64,000 bases of DNA, taken from NCBI GenBank assembly GCA_012719645.1, contig JAAXZX010000043.1, positions 62,001 through 126,000 of the forward strand, given 5' to 3'. The stretch is from Clostridiaceae bacterium (lineage in GTDB: Bacteria; Bacillota; Clostridia; DSM-8532). The position numbers and the translations under genes were made by a program. The notes beneath the pieces were generated by a model, which worked only from the letters and a program-made list of their open reading frames with translations, was not told the DNA's origin and did not search any database. Positions 15,109-23,853 of this stretch are shown one piece after another. The first letter of the stretch is position 1. The number at the start of each line of letters is the position of its first letter.

Positions 15109-16153
15109 TTGAATCGCCCTCCTGATCCAATTCATCCCTGAAAGCGATATAGCGGGCTGCCAGACGGGCCGCTGCCCCGATATCGTCAAGGCTGACCATC
15201 TCCACCGCGGTATGCATATACTTTGCGGGAATGGACAGCAGCAACGTAGGGATGCCTTCCAATGCCGAAGAATAAACCGCCGCTTCGGTTCCCGTATCCT
15301 TCTCCTCGGCATCGATCTGGTATGGAATCTTCTCCTGCCTGGCAAGCTTTATGCACGCCCGTGTATGCTTCCGGCTCAATATTGGGCCTACTGCTATGGC
15401 AACCCCTTTACCCAGCGGGAAGCTCTCATCGCTGGGCGCATCCGGCATATCCCCGTGGCAGACGTCTATTGCTATTGCCAGGTCAGGTTTAAGGTTCCAG
15501 GATGTCATAAACGCTCCCACCAGGCCGGATTCCTCCTGGACGGTGGCTACCGCATAAACATTGTCCCGGTGCCGGATCCGTTCCAGTTCCTTCAGCATCT
15601 CCACCAGGGCGGCCACGCTGCTCCGGTTGTCCATGCTCCTTCCGGCCATCCTGTTGTTTTTCAGTTCAAGAACAGGGAAGCGGAAGGATACCACATCGCC
15701 CACGGATACAAGTTCCCGGGCCTGCTCCGCGCCGTATCCTATATCAATGAGCATATCCTCCAGCTTCACAGGCTTGTCGGAATCCTCGGGCGGGATCAGG
15801 TGGGGCGGCTTTGAGCCTATTACGCCATGGAGATCCCTCCTGCCATGTACAGTCACTTCCATGGCGGCCAGGGTTTTGGGATCAACTCCCCCCATATTGG
15901 TGAACCTGAGAAAACCGTTTTCATCAATGCCCGTGACAATCAGCCCAATCTGATCGTAATGGGCGCTAACAAGGACATTGCGCGGGTTCTCCCCCTGGCC
16001 CTTCCTGAGGCCTATCACGTTATAAAAGGCATCCACCCTGACTTCGTCGCAATAGTCCGACAGTATGCCCGATATTGCCTGAGCAGCCGCGTCTTCCCTT
16101 CCGATCACGGCATTTATGCTGCAAAGCTTTTTCAACAAGTCGCGGCATTCCAT
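15101..16153 (-). CDS. M42-family metallo-aminopeptidase (first of three)
   Basis: A 350-residue M42 peptidase with ligands in VSAHYDQIGLI, SMDNRSSVAAL, TVQEESGLVGAF, AIDVCHGD and KYMHTAVE. It is the most divergent of the three (Tyr instead of Met after the first His, SSV instead of VGC after the bridging Asp), which suggests a different substrate range. The ATG at 16153 follows GAGGTG; a GTG three codons upstream lies within that site. It heads the M42 unit. The terminator of ileS lies upstream, so the trio probably has its own promoter between 16154 and 16330, which I could not fix. Confidence 0.9.
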   Translation of the reverse strand: MECRDLLKKLCSINAVIGREDAAAQAISGILSDYCDEVRVDAFYNVIGLRKGQGENPRNVLVSAHYDQIGLIVTGIDENGFLRFTNMGGVDPKTLAAMEVTVHGRRDLHGVIGSKPPHLIPPEDSDKPVKLEDMLIDIGYGAEQARELVSVGDVVSFRFPVLELKNNRMAGRSMDNRSSVAALVEMLKELERIRHRDNVYAVATVQEESGLVGAFMTSWNLKPDLAIAIDVCHGDMPDAPSDESFPLGKGVAIAVGPILSRKHTRACIKLARQEKIPYQIDAEEKDTGTEAAVYSSALEGIPTLLLSIPAKYMHTAVEMVSLDDIGAAARLAARYIAFRDELDQEGDSND

Positions 16154-16329
16154 TGAATACACCTCGATTCAGTCCTTTTCATCCCATGGATGCAGGATCT
16201 TTTCATTCCGAAAACTCTCGCCATTCTCAAATATTATCCGCACAAGCGGCGGGCTTTATCAGTATTGAATATCATACCATAAAGCTGGCAATGGACGCCA
16301 TCCCCGCCGCAGGAACCATTTTATGCGCA

Positions 16330-16367
16330 AAAATTGATAAAGCGGCTGGATTGTTGGTTCCAGCCGC
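16330..16367 (-). terminator. intrinsic terminator of ileS
   Basis: On the minus strand GCGGCTGGA pairs perfectly with TCCAGCCGC (arms 16359-16367 and 16342-16350), followed by TTTATCAATTTTT. Confidence 0.75.
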
Positions 16368-16385
16368 CTGCATTAATTGAGCCTG

Positions 16386-19148
16386 TTAAATCGTATTTGC
16401 GCAGCGATTGCAAAGGGTGGGATGATCATGGCTGTGGCCCACGGTTTCGGAGTACACCCAGCAGCGTTCGCACTTCTGCCCGTCGGCAAGTTTTACGACT
16501 GCCTCCAGACCTTTCCCATCCATGAATTCCAGTTCTACCTGTGAGGTGATGAAGACTGTGGGCAGAAGTTCCTTTACGCTTTCAAGGAAGTCGTAAAGCG
16601 GCTTGCCAGCCTTCAGGACCACCTTCGCCTGCAGTGACTGTCCGATGAGTTTTTCGTTTCTTGCGTCCTCCAAGGCCTTAAGGACTGTTTCGCGGACCTC
16701 CAGGATCCTGTCCCATTTTTCGGCAAGGGCCTGGTCCTCGTATTCGGGCCTGACCTCCGGCCAGTCATTGAGCATGACGCTCTCGGGATTGTCATTTTCG
16801 CCATGCGGGATGTACTTCCAGATCTCCTCGCTGGTAAAGACCAGCACGGGAGCCAGGAGCCTGGTCAGGGTGTCCAGGATGATGTACATGGCTGTCTGTC
16901 CGGAACGGCGCTCCCTGCTGTCAGCCTTTGAGGCGTACATCCTGTCCTTGGTAACGTCAAGGTAGAAGCTGGACATGTCCACCGTGCAGAAATTGTGGAT
17001 GGCGTACAACATAACATGGAAATCATATTCGGAATAAGCCTTCTCGATCTTATCCACCAGCCTGTTGAGCTTCATAAGCGCCCAGCGGTCAAGCTCCTCC
17101 ATCTCGGCAAAGGGTACGCTGTGCTCGCTTGGGTTGAAATCATAGATATTCCCGAGCAGGAACCTGGCGGTGTTCCTGATCTTGCGATAACTCTCCGAAA
17201 GCTGCTTGAAGCCTTCATTGGAGATGCGGATATCGGTCTTGTAATCGCTGGAAGACACCCAAAGCCTGAGTATATCAGTGCCATACTGCTTGCATACATC
17301 CATCGGGTCAATGACATTGCCCAGGGATTTGCTCATCTTCTTGCCCTGCCCGTCCACCACGTATCCATGTGTCAGCACTTCCCTGTACGGGGCGCGGCCT
17401 TTTGTGGCAACAGCGGTGAGGAGCGATGACTGGAACCATCCCCTGTGCTGGTCGCTTCCCTCGAGATACATATCCACGGGCCAGCCCATATCAGGATTGG
17501 GCTCTGCCACGGCGGCATGGGATGAGCCTGAGTCAAACCATACATCCATGATATCCTGCTCTTTTCTGAAGCTGCGGCCTCCGCAGCTGCAGGTATAGCC
17601 CTCGGGCAGGATCTCGGAAGCATCATGGGCGAACCAGGCGTCGGAGCCCTCTTTGGCAAAAAGATCCTGTACGGCTTTTATGGTCACGTCGTCAATGATT
17701 TCCCTGCCGCAGTCATTGCAGTAGAATATGGGAATGGGAACACCCCAGAGGCGCTGGCGGGAAATACACCAGTCTCCCCTGTCTTCCACCATCTTGGAAA
17801 TACGCTCCTCACCCCATTTGGGAATCCAGCGGACATCCTTTATGGCTTTCAGTGCCGCGTCCTTGAACTTGTTAATGGAGATGAACCACTGCTCGGTTGC
17901 CCTGAAAATGATGGGGTCCTTGCAGCGCCAGCAATGCGGGTACTGGTGAATGATCGTCTCTTCGGCCAGGAGCAGGTTCTTCTCCCTTAAAAGCTGCAGG
18001 ATCGCCTTGTTCGATTTCTCATAGAAAAGCCCCTCGAAAGGCCCGGCGTCCTTTGTAAGGCAGCCTTTGTCGTCAACGGGCACCAGGGTTTTCAGTTCGG
18101 GATAATTCCTGCATACCTCAAAGTCTTCGGCGCCATGGCCGGGCGCGGTATGAACACATCCGGTACCGGCATCCAGGGTTACATGGTCGCCGACGATGAC
18201 CAGGGAATCCCTGTCAAGGAACGGGTGCCTGCACACCGTATACTCCAGCTCGGAACCCATGATCTCCCCGAGGATCCTGTATTCCTTGATCCCCGCGGCG
18301 GCAGCCACGCTTTCAATCAGGTCCTTTGCGATTATATAGCGTTCACCGCCGGTTTCGATGACCGCGTAAACGAAACCGGGGTTAAGGCATATGGCCATGT
18401 TGCCCGGCAGGGTCCATGTGGTGGTGGTCCAGATGACCACATACAGGTTATCGAGGGAGTCCACAATGCCCCTGAGCTTTCCCTTGTCGTCGGTCATGGG
18501 GAATTTGACATAGATGGAGTTTGTGGTATCCTCGGCATATTCTATCTCAGCTTCGGCAAGGGCGGTTTCGCATGACGGGCACCAGTATACCGGGCGCATG
18601 CCTTTATATATGCAGCCCTGCTTGGCCATTTCGCCAAACACGCCGATCTGCCTGGCTTCATACTCGGGCAGGTAGCTGATATACGGGTTATCCCAGTCGC
18701 CTATTACCCCGAGGCGCTTGAAGGCGTCCCTTTGAATGTTAATGTACTTCCAGGCGATCTCCTTGCATGCCTTCCTGAAGACCACCGGATCAGTATCGTG
18801 ACGGTTCAGGCCTCTTTCCTTGATGGCCTGCTGCTCGGTGGGAAGGCCGTGGGTATCCCATCCGGGAACATAGGGCGTATAGTAGCCCTTCATATCGTAA
18901 TACCGCATGATGATATCCTTCAGGATCTTATTCAATGCGGTTCCCACGTGGATTCCGCCATTGGCGTATGGCGGGCCGTCATGCAGCACGAATTTTTTGC
19001 CGGAATTGCGGTTCCTATCAAGCCTTTTATTATAAACATCCTTCTTCTGCCATTCCTCAAGGATCTGCGGCTCCTTCTCGGGAAGCCCGCCCCGCATCGG
19101 GAAATCGGTTTTTGGCAGGTTAAGCGTCTTTCCATAGTCAACTGCCAT
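16386..19148 (-). CDS. ileS: isoleucyl-tRNA synthetase
   Basis: A 920-residue class I aminoacyl-tRNA synthetase that charges tRNA-Ile. The HIGH signature appears in PYANGGIHVGTALNK and KMSKS in GKKMSKSLGN. The CP1 editing domain (GTGCVHTAPGHGAEDF) lies between them, and a C-terminal zinc ribbon (CERCW ... CNRC) closes the protein. Length matches bacterial type IleRS. The ATG at 19148 has GGAGG seven bases upstream. Expression is controlled by an isoleucine T-box leader directly upstream. The gene is monocistronic, with a terminator after the stop. Confidence 0.96.
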   Translation of the reverse strand: MAVDYGKTLNLPKTDFPMRGGLPEKEPQILEEWQKKDVYNKRLDRNRNSGKKFVLHDGPPYANGGIHVGTALNKILKDIIMRYYDMKGYYTPYVPGWDTHGLPTEQQAIKERGLNRHDTDPVVFRKACKEIAWKYINIQRDAFKRLGVIGDWDNPYISYLPEYEARQIGVFGEMAKQGCIYKGMRPVYWCPSCETALAEAEIEYAEDTTNSIYVKFPMTDDKGKLRGIVDSLDNLYVVIWTTTTWTLPGNMAICLNPGFVYAVIETGGERYIIAKDLIESVAAAAGIKEYRILGEIMGSELEYTVCRHPFLDRDSLVIVGDHVTLDAGTGCVHTAPGHGAEDFEVCRNYPELKTLVPVDDKGCLTKDAGPFEGLFYEKSNKAILQLLREKNLLLAEETIIHQYPHCWRCKDPIIFRATEQWFISINKFKDAALKAIKDVRWIPKWGEERISKMVEDRGDWCISRQRLWGVPIPIFYCNDCGREIIDDVTIKAVQDLFAKEGSDAWFAHDASEILPEGYTCSCGGRSFRKEQDIMDVWFDSGSSHAAVAEPNPDMGWPVDMYLEGSDQHRGWFQSSLLTAVATKGRAPYREVLTHGYVVDGQGKKMSKSLGNVIDPMDVCKQYGTDILRLWVSSSDYKTDIRISNEGFKQLSESYRKIRNTARFLLGNIYDFNPSEHSVPFAEMEELDRWALMKLNRLVDKIEKAYSEYDFHVMLYAIHNFCTVDMSSFYLDVTKDRMYASKADSRERRSGQTAMYIILDTLTRLLAPVLVFTSEEIWKYIPHGENDNPESVMLNDWPEVRPEYEDQALAEKWDRILEVRETVLKALEDARNEKLIGQSLQAKVVLKAGKPLYDFLESVKELLPTVFITSQVELEFMDGKGLEAVVKLADGQKCERCWVYSETVGHSHDHPTLCNRCANTI

Positions 19149-19216
19149 CTTTATACCTCCAAATCTCTTCATTCTCAGGTTTTGTCCGGGATACCGGTCC
19201 TGTCTTGATGTATCAA

Positions 19217-19484
19217 TAAAAAAGCCCTTCGTCCCATGGGACGAAAGGCTCTGCTTTCCGCGGTACCACCCAAATTGCCCCATAACCCGCCATGGATTAC
19301 AGGACCACTTGTCTGAGGATAACGGCCTCATTCCGGCTCGCCTTATTCGGCCCTCCGGGCCTTTCAGGCTGCGGCTCGCGGTTGATTTTCAGATTCCGTA
19401 TCCTGCGGGGCTCCCACCTTTCCCCCCACTCTCTGAAAGGCCTCAGGAATCCTACTCGTACCGGTCATCGCTTTTTGCAATCTT
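19217..19484 (-). promoter_or_regulatory. T-box riboswitch leader of ileS (specifier AUC)
   Basis: On the minus strand the leader ends with the T-box sequence GGGTGGTACCGCGG (about 19272-19259), which pairs with the acceptor end of uncharged tRNA. It is followed by a terminator stem (19250-19224, AGCCTTTCGTCCC with its near-complement) and a T-run. Stem I near the 5' end shows AGTA opposite GAA, the usual specifier-loop S-turn. The triplet placed as specifier is ATC (19386-19384) followed by A, an isoleucine codon that fits the gene downstream. Uncharged tRNA-Ile should favour the antiterminator. Confidence 0.9.
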
Positions 19485-19490
19485 TTATTG

Positions 19491-19519
19491 ATTATATGCC
19501 ATGAGGGCTTAAGTGTCAA
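19491..19519 (-). promoter_or_regulatory. consensus sigma-A promoter of ileS
   Basis: TTGACA (19519-19514), exactly 17 bases, TATAAT (19496-19491): a perfect match to consensus. Transcription would begin near 19484. Confidence 0.9.
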
Positions 19520-19740
19520 CACCGGCCGGGGGTTGCGCCCCAGGCCCTTTAAGGGTTCCGGCTGAGATGAAATTTATCGTCGGCCGATGGGGACCGTCCC
19601 GGAGGATTGCTCCTGTTTCCATTATCGGCCTGCATTTTAGGTTTTATGCGCCATTTGCCAATTTTAGCGCCATTGGGTTAGTTCAAATAATTGCGGGCGG
19701 AGCGAATTCCTGTCCTGTCATTACGAGTTCAGCAAAGCCG
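19520..19740. other. intergenic stretch without a recognisable gene
   Basis: No reading frame with a ribosome site or family resemblance was seen. A GC-rich patch at 19523-19565 can form local hairpins. ATGGGGACCGTCCCGG at 19587-19602 resembles, with several mismatches, one arm of the palindromic repeat family found elsewhere in the window. No convincing promoter for the structured segment that follows was found. Confidence 0.5.
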
Positions 19741-20055
19741 GGCGCGGTAATCCCTGCATAACGCAAAACGTTGAAGGTTGAAGCTCTGTAATTGTATGCA
19801 CAAGACGTGCTGTTTCAGTCTCGAGTGACTCCGCAGGAGCAGATGAAGTTGTATGCGAAATGCGCCGATCGAGCGGGAAAAAACAACCGGATGTTGTTTT
19901 TAGCCGGCAGTCGCACGGATGCGACGTTGCCGGCGGCCCTGCGAGATCAAGCATGAGCATGTACAACTTCCTGCGACGAGGACTGAAGGAGAGACTGAAC
20001 AGCACGGCTATAACACGTAATTCTTTGAGAAACGCAGCAGAGATTGCCGCGTACC
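19741..20055 (+). ncRNA. candidate large structured non-coding RNA
   Basis: The segment folds into nested helices. P1: 19743-19752 with 20042-20051 (10 bp with one U-G), extended by 19754-19757 with 20037-20040. P2: 19806-19822 with 19991-20006 (16 bp, one bulged U). P4: 19845-19853 with 19962-19970 (9 bp). Hairpins: 19829-19839 (CTCC/GGAG), P5 19880-19900 (8 bp, loop CGGAU) and P6 19903-19934 (7 + 6 bp, loop CGGA). The U-G pair in P1 and a possible U-G next to P4 become A-C mismatches on the other strand, so the plus strand is favoured. It does not carry the hallmarks of tmRNA, RNase P RNA, SRP RNA or 6S RNA. A raiA-type or other large Clostridial RNA is possible but unchecked. Open frames across it are short and break the helices into no recognisable protein. 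Confidence 0.7.
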
Positions 20056-20078
20056 TCTTGTACTGACAACTTAGTCAA

Positions 20079-20100
20079 AATGCGGCCTTTAAGCCGCATT
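20079..20100 (-). terminator. terminator-like stem after telA
   Basis: AATGCGGC (20079-20086) pairs perfectly with GCCGCATT (20093-20100) around a 6-base loop; TTTTG follows on the minus strand. It could also close transcription coming from the structured RNA on the plus strand, though without a T-run there. Confidence 0.5.
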
Positions 20101-20136
20101 GGTTATATCCCGAACCTTATATGTCTCTTCTGATAC

Positions 20137-21249
20137 TTACGCGCGGTCGCGCAGGTCGATAAGCTTCCTCTTGAGATCCTCCTCCATCTGCCTCAGTTCA
20201 ATCTCGGCCTGCTGCCTCTTCGCGCGGCCTTCCTGCTGGATCCTTATGGTTTCCTCAAGGGTGGTCATCAGGTCTTCATTAACCTTCTTAAGGGTTTCAA
20301 TCTCCACTATGCCGCGCTCGTTCTCCTTGGCTATTTCAATGGAACTGGTCTTGAGCATCTCGGAGTTCCTGGCCAGAAGATCGTTGGTAGTCTTTGTGAC
20401 GTCCTTCTGGAGTTGCAGCGCGCTCTGCTGGCGCAGCATGGTGATGGCAATGGCGACCTGGTTCTTCCAGAGGGGTATGGTATTCATTATGGAGCTCTGG
20501 ATCTTCTCAACAAGGGTCTGGTCATTGTTCTGGATCAGCCTGATCTGGGGTGCGGTCTGGATGGCAATCATCCTGGTCAGCTTCAGATCGTGGATCTTCT
20601 TCTCAAACCGGGAAATGAGCTCCGACATATCCTTGACCTTCTGGGCATCCACAGGGTCGCCGGTCCTTTCGGCCTTTTCCCTGAGTTCGGGAAGGACCTT
20701 ATCATTGAGTTCCTTAAGCTTCAGTGAACCGGCCATGATATAGATGTCCAGTTCCTTAAGGTACTCCAGGTTTTTGGCGTACATGGTATCCAGGGTGGTG
20801 ATATCCCTGATGAGCTGGAGCTTGGCTCGGTCCAGCTGATCTATGATTTTCTCTATCTGGACGCTCAGCTTTTCGTACCGGGCCATGAACTTTCCGGTTT
20901 CTCTCTTGATGTTTCCGAACAGCCTGTCAAAGAAACCCTGCTTGTTGGGATCCAGGCTGTCAATGTCCACTTCCTGCACCTTTGTCAGCAGGTCGGTCAG
21001 GACAGTGCCTACCTCTCCGCTGTCCTTGGCCCTGATCTGGCCGAGGATGGCATCAGAGAACTTGGACACCTCGCTTTGTGCCAGGGTGCCATATTGTATC
21101 ACCGACTGGGAATCGCTTATATCGATTTTTTTGGAGAGTTCAATAACCTTTTGCTGCTCTTCAGGGGTCATTTCATTCCATCTGTTTACATCATAGTTAT
21201 CTATTGCGGCAGCCGACTGGACCGGGGAGGTTTGAATCTGTGCATCCAT
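20137..21249 (-). CDS. telA: toxic-anion resistance protein, TelA family
   Basis: A 370-residue soluble, largely helical protein of the TelA/KlaA family. Typical segments are SQSVIQYGTLAQSEVSKFSD near the N-terminus and GFFDRLFGNIKRETGKFMARYEK, followed by long coiled helices and IQTAPQIRLIQNNDQTLVEKI. The family was named from tellurite resistance but in Firmicutes is linked more broadly to envelope stress or anionic antimicrobials. It is paired with the XpaC-like gene upstream on the same strand (71 bases apart), the usual partner. Ribosome site AGGAAAGG lies somewhat far (about 13 bases) from the ATG. Confidence 0.88.
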   Translation of the reverse strand: MDAQIQTSPVQSAAAIDNYDVNRWNEMTPEEQQKVIELSKKIDISDSQSVIQYGTLAQSEVSKFSDAILGQIRAKDSGEVGTVLTDLLTKVQEVDIDSLDPNKQGFFDRLFGNIKRETGKFMARYEKLSVQIEKIIDQLDRAKLQLIRDITTLDTMYAKNLEYLKELDIYIMAGSLKLKELNDKVLPELREKAERTGDPVDAQKVKDMSELISRFEKKIHDLKLTRMIAIQTAPQIRLIQNNDQTLVEKIQSSIMNTIPLWKNQVAIAITMLRQQSALQLQKDVTKTTNDLLARNSEMLKTSSIEIAKENERGIVEIETLKKVNEDLMTTLEETIRIQQEGRAKRQQAEIELRQMEEDLKRKLIDLRDRA

Positions 21250-21320
21250 AGCCTATCCAACCTTTCCTGATGATAAGTAACATACTCATTTTACCAAATT
21301 ACCATACTGATTAACAATCC

Positions 21321-21920
21321 CTACTTCTGCCCGCTTGTGGAAACCGGAGGCGGGTTTTTATCCTTTCCCGATTCCCCGCTGGTTGTCATGTTCCTTGAAA
21401 TGGTTTCAAAGACTTTTATCTCGGTGTCCAGATCCATCACATCATTTGCGAGCATCTTCTCCTTTTGCTGGAGGAAAGAGGCGCGAATGCTCTTGAAGGA
21501 TTTCTCGGTCTTGTCCAGTATGCCGACGGCATCGGCAGGCATAGGCCTGGTTGTGGCCAGTTCAACGTATTTCATGACGATCTTGTGGGTGGGTTCAAGG
21601 TAATATGTTATAAACTGCTTGACAACCCGCAGGTCGTTGGGGTCCTTCCTGAGCATGTCAAATATGGATTCTGCAATCTTGCAAAGATCCTCAATCTCTT
21701 TTTTAACCTCAACCTGCATGAGCCGGTAAGAAGCCTGCCGCATGGCCAGTGTCAGCCTTCTGCCGGCTTTTATGGTGCTGTCGATCTCCTGCCGGGTCGC
21801 GCTGTCTACATTGACAAAATCGTCCTTCCTCCTTATTGAGGCAATAATGATCACGGCAAGCAACGCGATCAGCAGGACCACAATGCCCCCTACCCCAAAC
21901 AATAGAGTTATTAAGCTCAA
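21321..21920 (-). CDS. XpaC-like membrane protein (partner of TelA)
   Basis: A 199-residue protein with one N-terminal membrane helix (about residues 3-27, LLFGVGGIVVLLIALLAVII) followed by a cytoplasmic helical domain. It fits the XpaC family (named 5-bromo-4-chloroindolyl phosphate hydrolysis protein), which is found next to telA. The start is TTG with GGTGAG upstream. The C-terminal ~20 residues are low-complexity (SGESGKDKNPPP). No catalytic residues can be assigned; a membrane anchor for TelA is a reasonable inference from the pairing. Confidence 0.75.
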   Translation of the reverse strand: MSLITLLFGVGGIVVLLIALLAVIIIASIRRKDDFVNVDSATRQEIDSTIKAGRRLTLAMRQASYRLMQVEVKKEIEDLCKIAESIFDMLRKDPNDLRVVKQFITYYLEPTHKIVMKYVELATTRPMPADAVGILDKTEKSFKSIRASFLQQKEKMLANDVMDLDTEIKVFETISRNMTTSGESGKDKNPPPVSTSGQK

Positions 21921-22012
21921 ATTATCTCACCACCAATATATGATCGGACGTAACATGTCCGCTGCTTTTACAAATATGATCAACGGTCCCTGCAGGACCC
22001 TGTAAGTTCATT

Positions 22013-23689
22013 CTACACATACGGAATTTTAATGTAAAGGGCTTGGCCTATGGTCACCATGGCTCTCCCGGTCACCGGGTCGACCGTTTTTGTATCCACC
22101 ACTGCCCTACTTCTCATATATTCAGTCCTAACCCCGTTTATCACAGGGCAGTATCCCTCAAGGCCGATAAATCTCCTTCTGAACTGGTTCCTCCCGACAG
22201 ATTCTATCCATTCCCTGTCGGCGAAATCCGCCGGTTCCAGGATGACCGTTCCTGCTTTTCGTTCTCCGGGCGTCAGAAGGTGTTCGGGTATGGCCGTGGT
22301 CCTGAGGGAACAGCAATAGTCCAGGCACAGCAGGCCCTCCAGGATCTCCGGGTCAGCCCCTGCATCCAGGGAGAAATCCCGGAACAGTTCATAAAGCCTT
22401 ATAGCCGAGAGCGGCATGAACAGCAGCTTTCTCTCCTTCAGCCACCGGCTCAGGCTGAGATACATGTCAAAGGCCGAAGGGAAAAGGGTCTCTGCATATT
22501 CCAGCGTGAAAGTAAGCCTTCCCGTATTGTAGAACCTGTCCAGCGCCTCCTCGACACCCTTGAGCATCGTGATTTCCCGCGCCGTCATGTACCGGTTGGA
22601 CAAAACTTCATAGGGCGGGCAGCTCCTGTACCGGTAATTGTGCTGCTCGGCCTCAATCCTGATCCTGGTGCCGGGGAGCAGCTTCAGGAAACCAAGTTGG
22701 AGGTGGTGTGCCTTCACCCCATAAACAGCGTTGAAGGATTTCCTGAAGGAGTCCAAGTCCTCATGGGGCAAACCAGCGATCAAATCGGTATGGACATGGA
22801 TATTTCCCCAGGCAGTTATTATCTTAAGGTTATCAAGGGCCAGGTCTGCATCCATGGTCCTGGACACAGCCCTCAGCGTTTCCGGGTTGGTGGACTGGAT
22901 TCCTGCCTCGACCTGCACCAGACCCTTGGGCATTGATGACAGGATCTCCATCTGTTCATCACTCAGCCGGTCAGGGTTGATCTCGAAATGGAAGGTTACA
23001 TCTTCAGGCGAAAACCTTCTGATATACTCCCATATCTCCATGGAATGCCGCCTGTTCACGCTGAAAGAACGGTCAACAAACTTGATGACCCTTGCTCCCG
23101 CGCCGACAAGTGCGTCGATGCCCGCAAACACTTCCTCCAGCGGAAAGCAGCGCACTCCCCTGTCTATGGAGGACAGGCAATAGGAGCAATTGTAGGGGCA
23201 ACCCCTGGACGACTCAATATAGGCTATCCTGTCCCTGATACGCTCCAGGTATCCGGGGATGAACGGTGAAACGTAATTTGAAACAGTTTCGTCCGCCATC
23301 CGGCCATCAAGCTCCAGCAGCAGCCGGGGAAGCCGGTCTTCCCCTTCCCCCCGGATGACATAATCGGCGCCGCAGGACCTGAAATCATCTCCCGAACCGT
23401 CATAACATACCTCGGGACCGCCCACCACTATTATGGTATCCGGCCGGACCTTTTTAAGGTCTGATATGAGGTTCTGCACCAGCACACGGTTCCAGATATA
23501 GCAGGAAAAGCACGCCACATCAGGCTCTTCATCCATTATCTCCGACCATATCTTCTGGAGGGAATCGTTGATGGAGTACTGGAGAACAGTAACATCCACC
23601 CCTCTTTTCAGACAGGCGGCTTTCAGGCACCAGGCCGCCAGGCCTTCATGATCGTATTTGGCGTTTATGGCGACAATTACTGTTTTCAT
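22013..23689 (-). CDS. B12-binding-domain radical SAM protein with DUF4080-like C-terminus
   Basis: A 558-residue protein. Residues ~1-130 form a cobalamin-binding-type Rossmann domain (VGGPEVCYDGSG is the loop usually near the cofactor, but the DxHxxG motif is not evident). Residues ~155-390 are a radical SAM barrel with the cluster motif in SRGCPYNCSYC. The C-terminal ~170 residues resemble DUF4080. Family members modify unknown substrates with S-adenosylmethionine radicals. It is monocistronic, with no enzyme neighbours that hint at a substrate; an 8-bp-scale hairpin (GGTCC/GGACC) follows the stop. Confidence 0.82.
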   Translation of the reverse strand: MKTVIVAINAKYDHEGLAAWCLKAACLKRGVDVTVLQYSINDSLQKIWSEIMDEEPDVACFSCYIWNRVLVQNLISDLKKVRPDTIIVVGGPEVCYDGSGDDFRSCGADYVIRGEGEDRLPRLLLELDGRMADETVSNYVSPFIPGYLERIRDRIAYIESSRGCPYNCSYCLSSIDRGVRCFPLEEVFAGIDALVGAGARVIKFVDRSFSVNRRHSMEIWEYIRRFSPEDVTFHFEINPDRLSDEQMEILSSMPKGLVQVEAGIQSTNPETLRAVSRTMDADLALDNLKIITAWGNIHVHTDLIAGLPHEDLDSFRKSFNAVYGVKAHHLQLGFLKLLPGTRIRIEAEQHNYRYRSCPPYEVLSNRYMTAREITMLKGVEEALDRFYNTGRLTFTLEYAETLFPSAFDMYLSLSRWLKERKLLFMPLSAIRLYELFRDFSLDAGADPEILEGLLCLDYCCSLRTTAIPEHLLTPGERKAGTVILEPADFADREWIESVGRNQFRRRFIGLEGYCPVINGVRTEYMRSRAVVDTKTVDPVTGRAMVTIGQALYIKIPYV

Positions 23690-23853
23690 CCTTATCCCGC
23701 TTCAAGGTTATCTCTCATGTCCATGGCCCCGGCTTAGCCCGATGTTCCCGGGAAGCATATCCTGCCAGGCTTTTCACCCTCTCCGGATACCGCTTCTTAT
23801 TTAATTCTATACTCCAATCATAAAGGGGAGATATAAGGAAGATTAGAATTTGA

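Noticed and set aside
19721-20005. Open frames on both strands across the structured segment, for example the short one beginning at 19843.
   Set aside because: No ribosome site or family match, and base pairing over the whole segment explains the conservation-like look better. Kept as a structured RNA.
19741-20055. tmRNA, RNase P RNA, SRP RNA or 6S RNA.
   Set aside because: No tag reading frame with a CCA-type 3' end, no conserved RNase P core, no SRP GGAAGCAGCC-like domain and no single long 6S-type hairpin.
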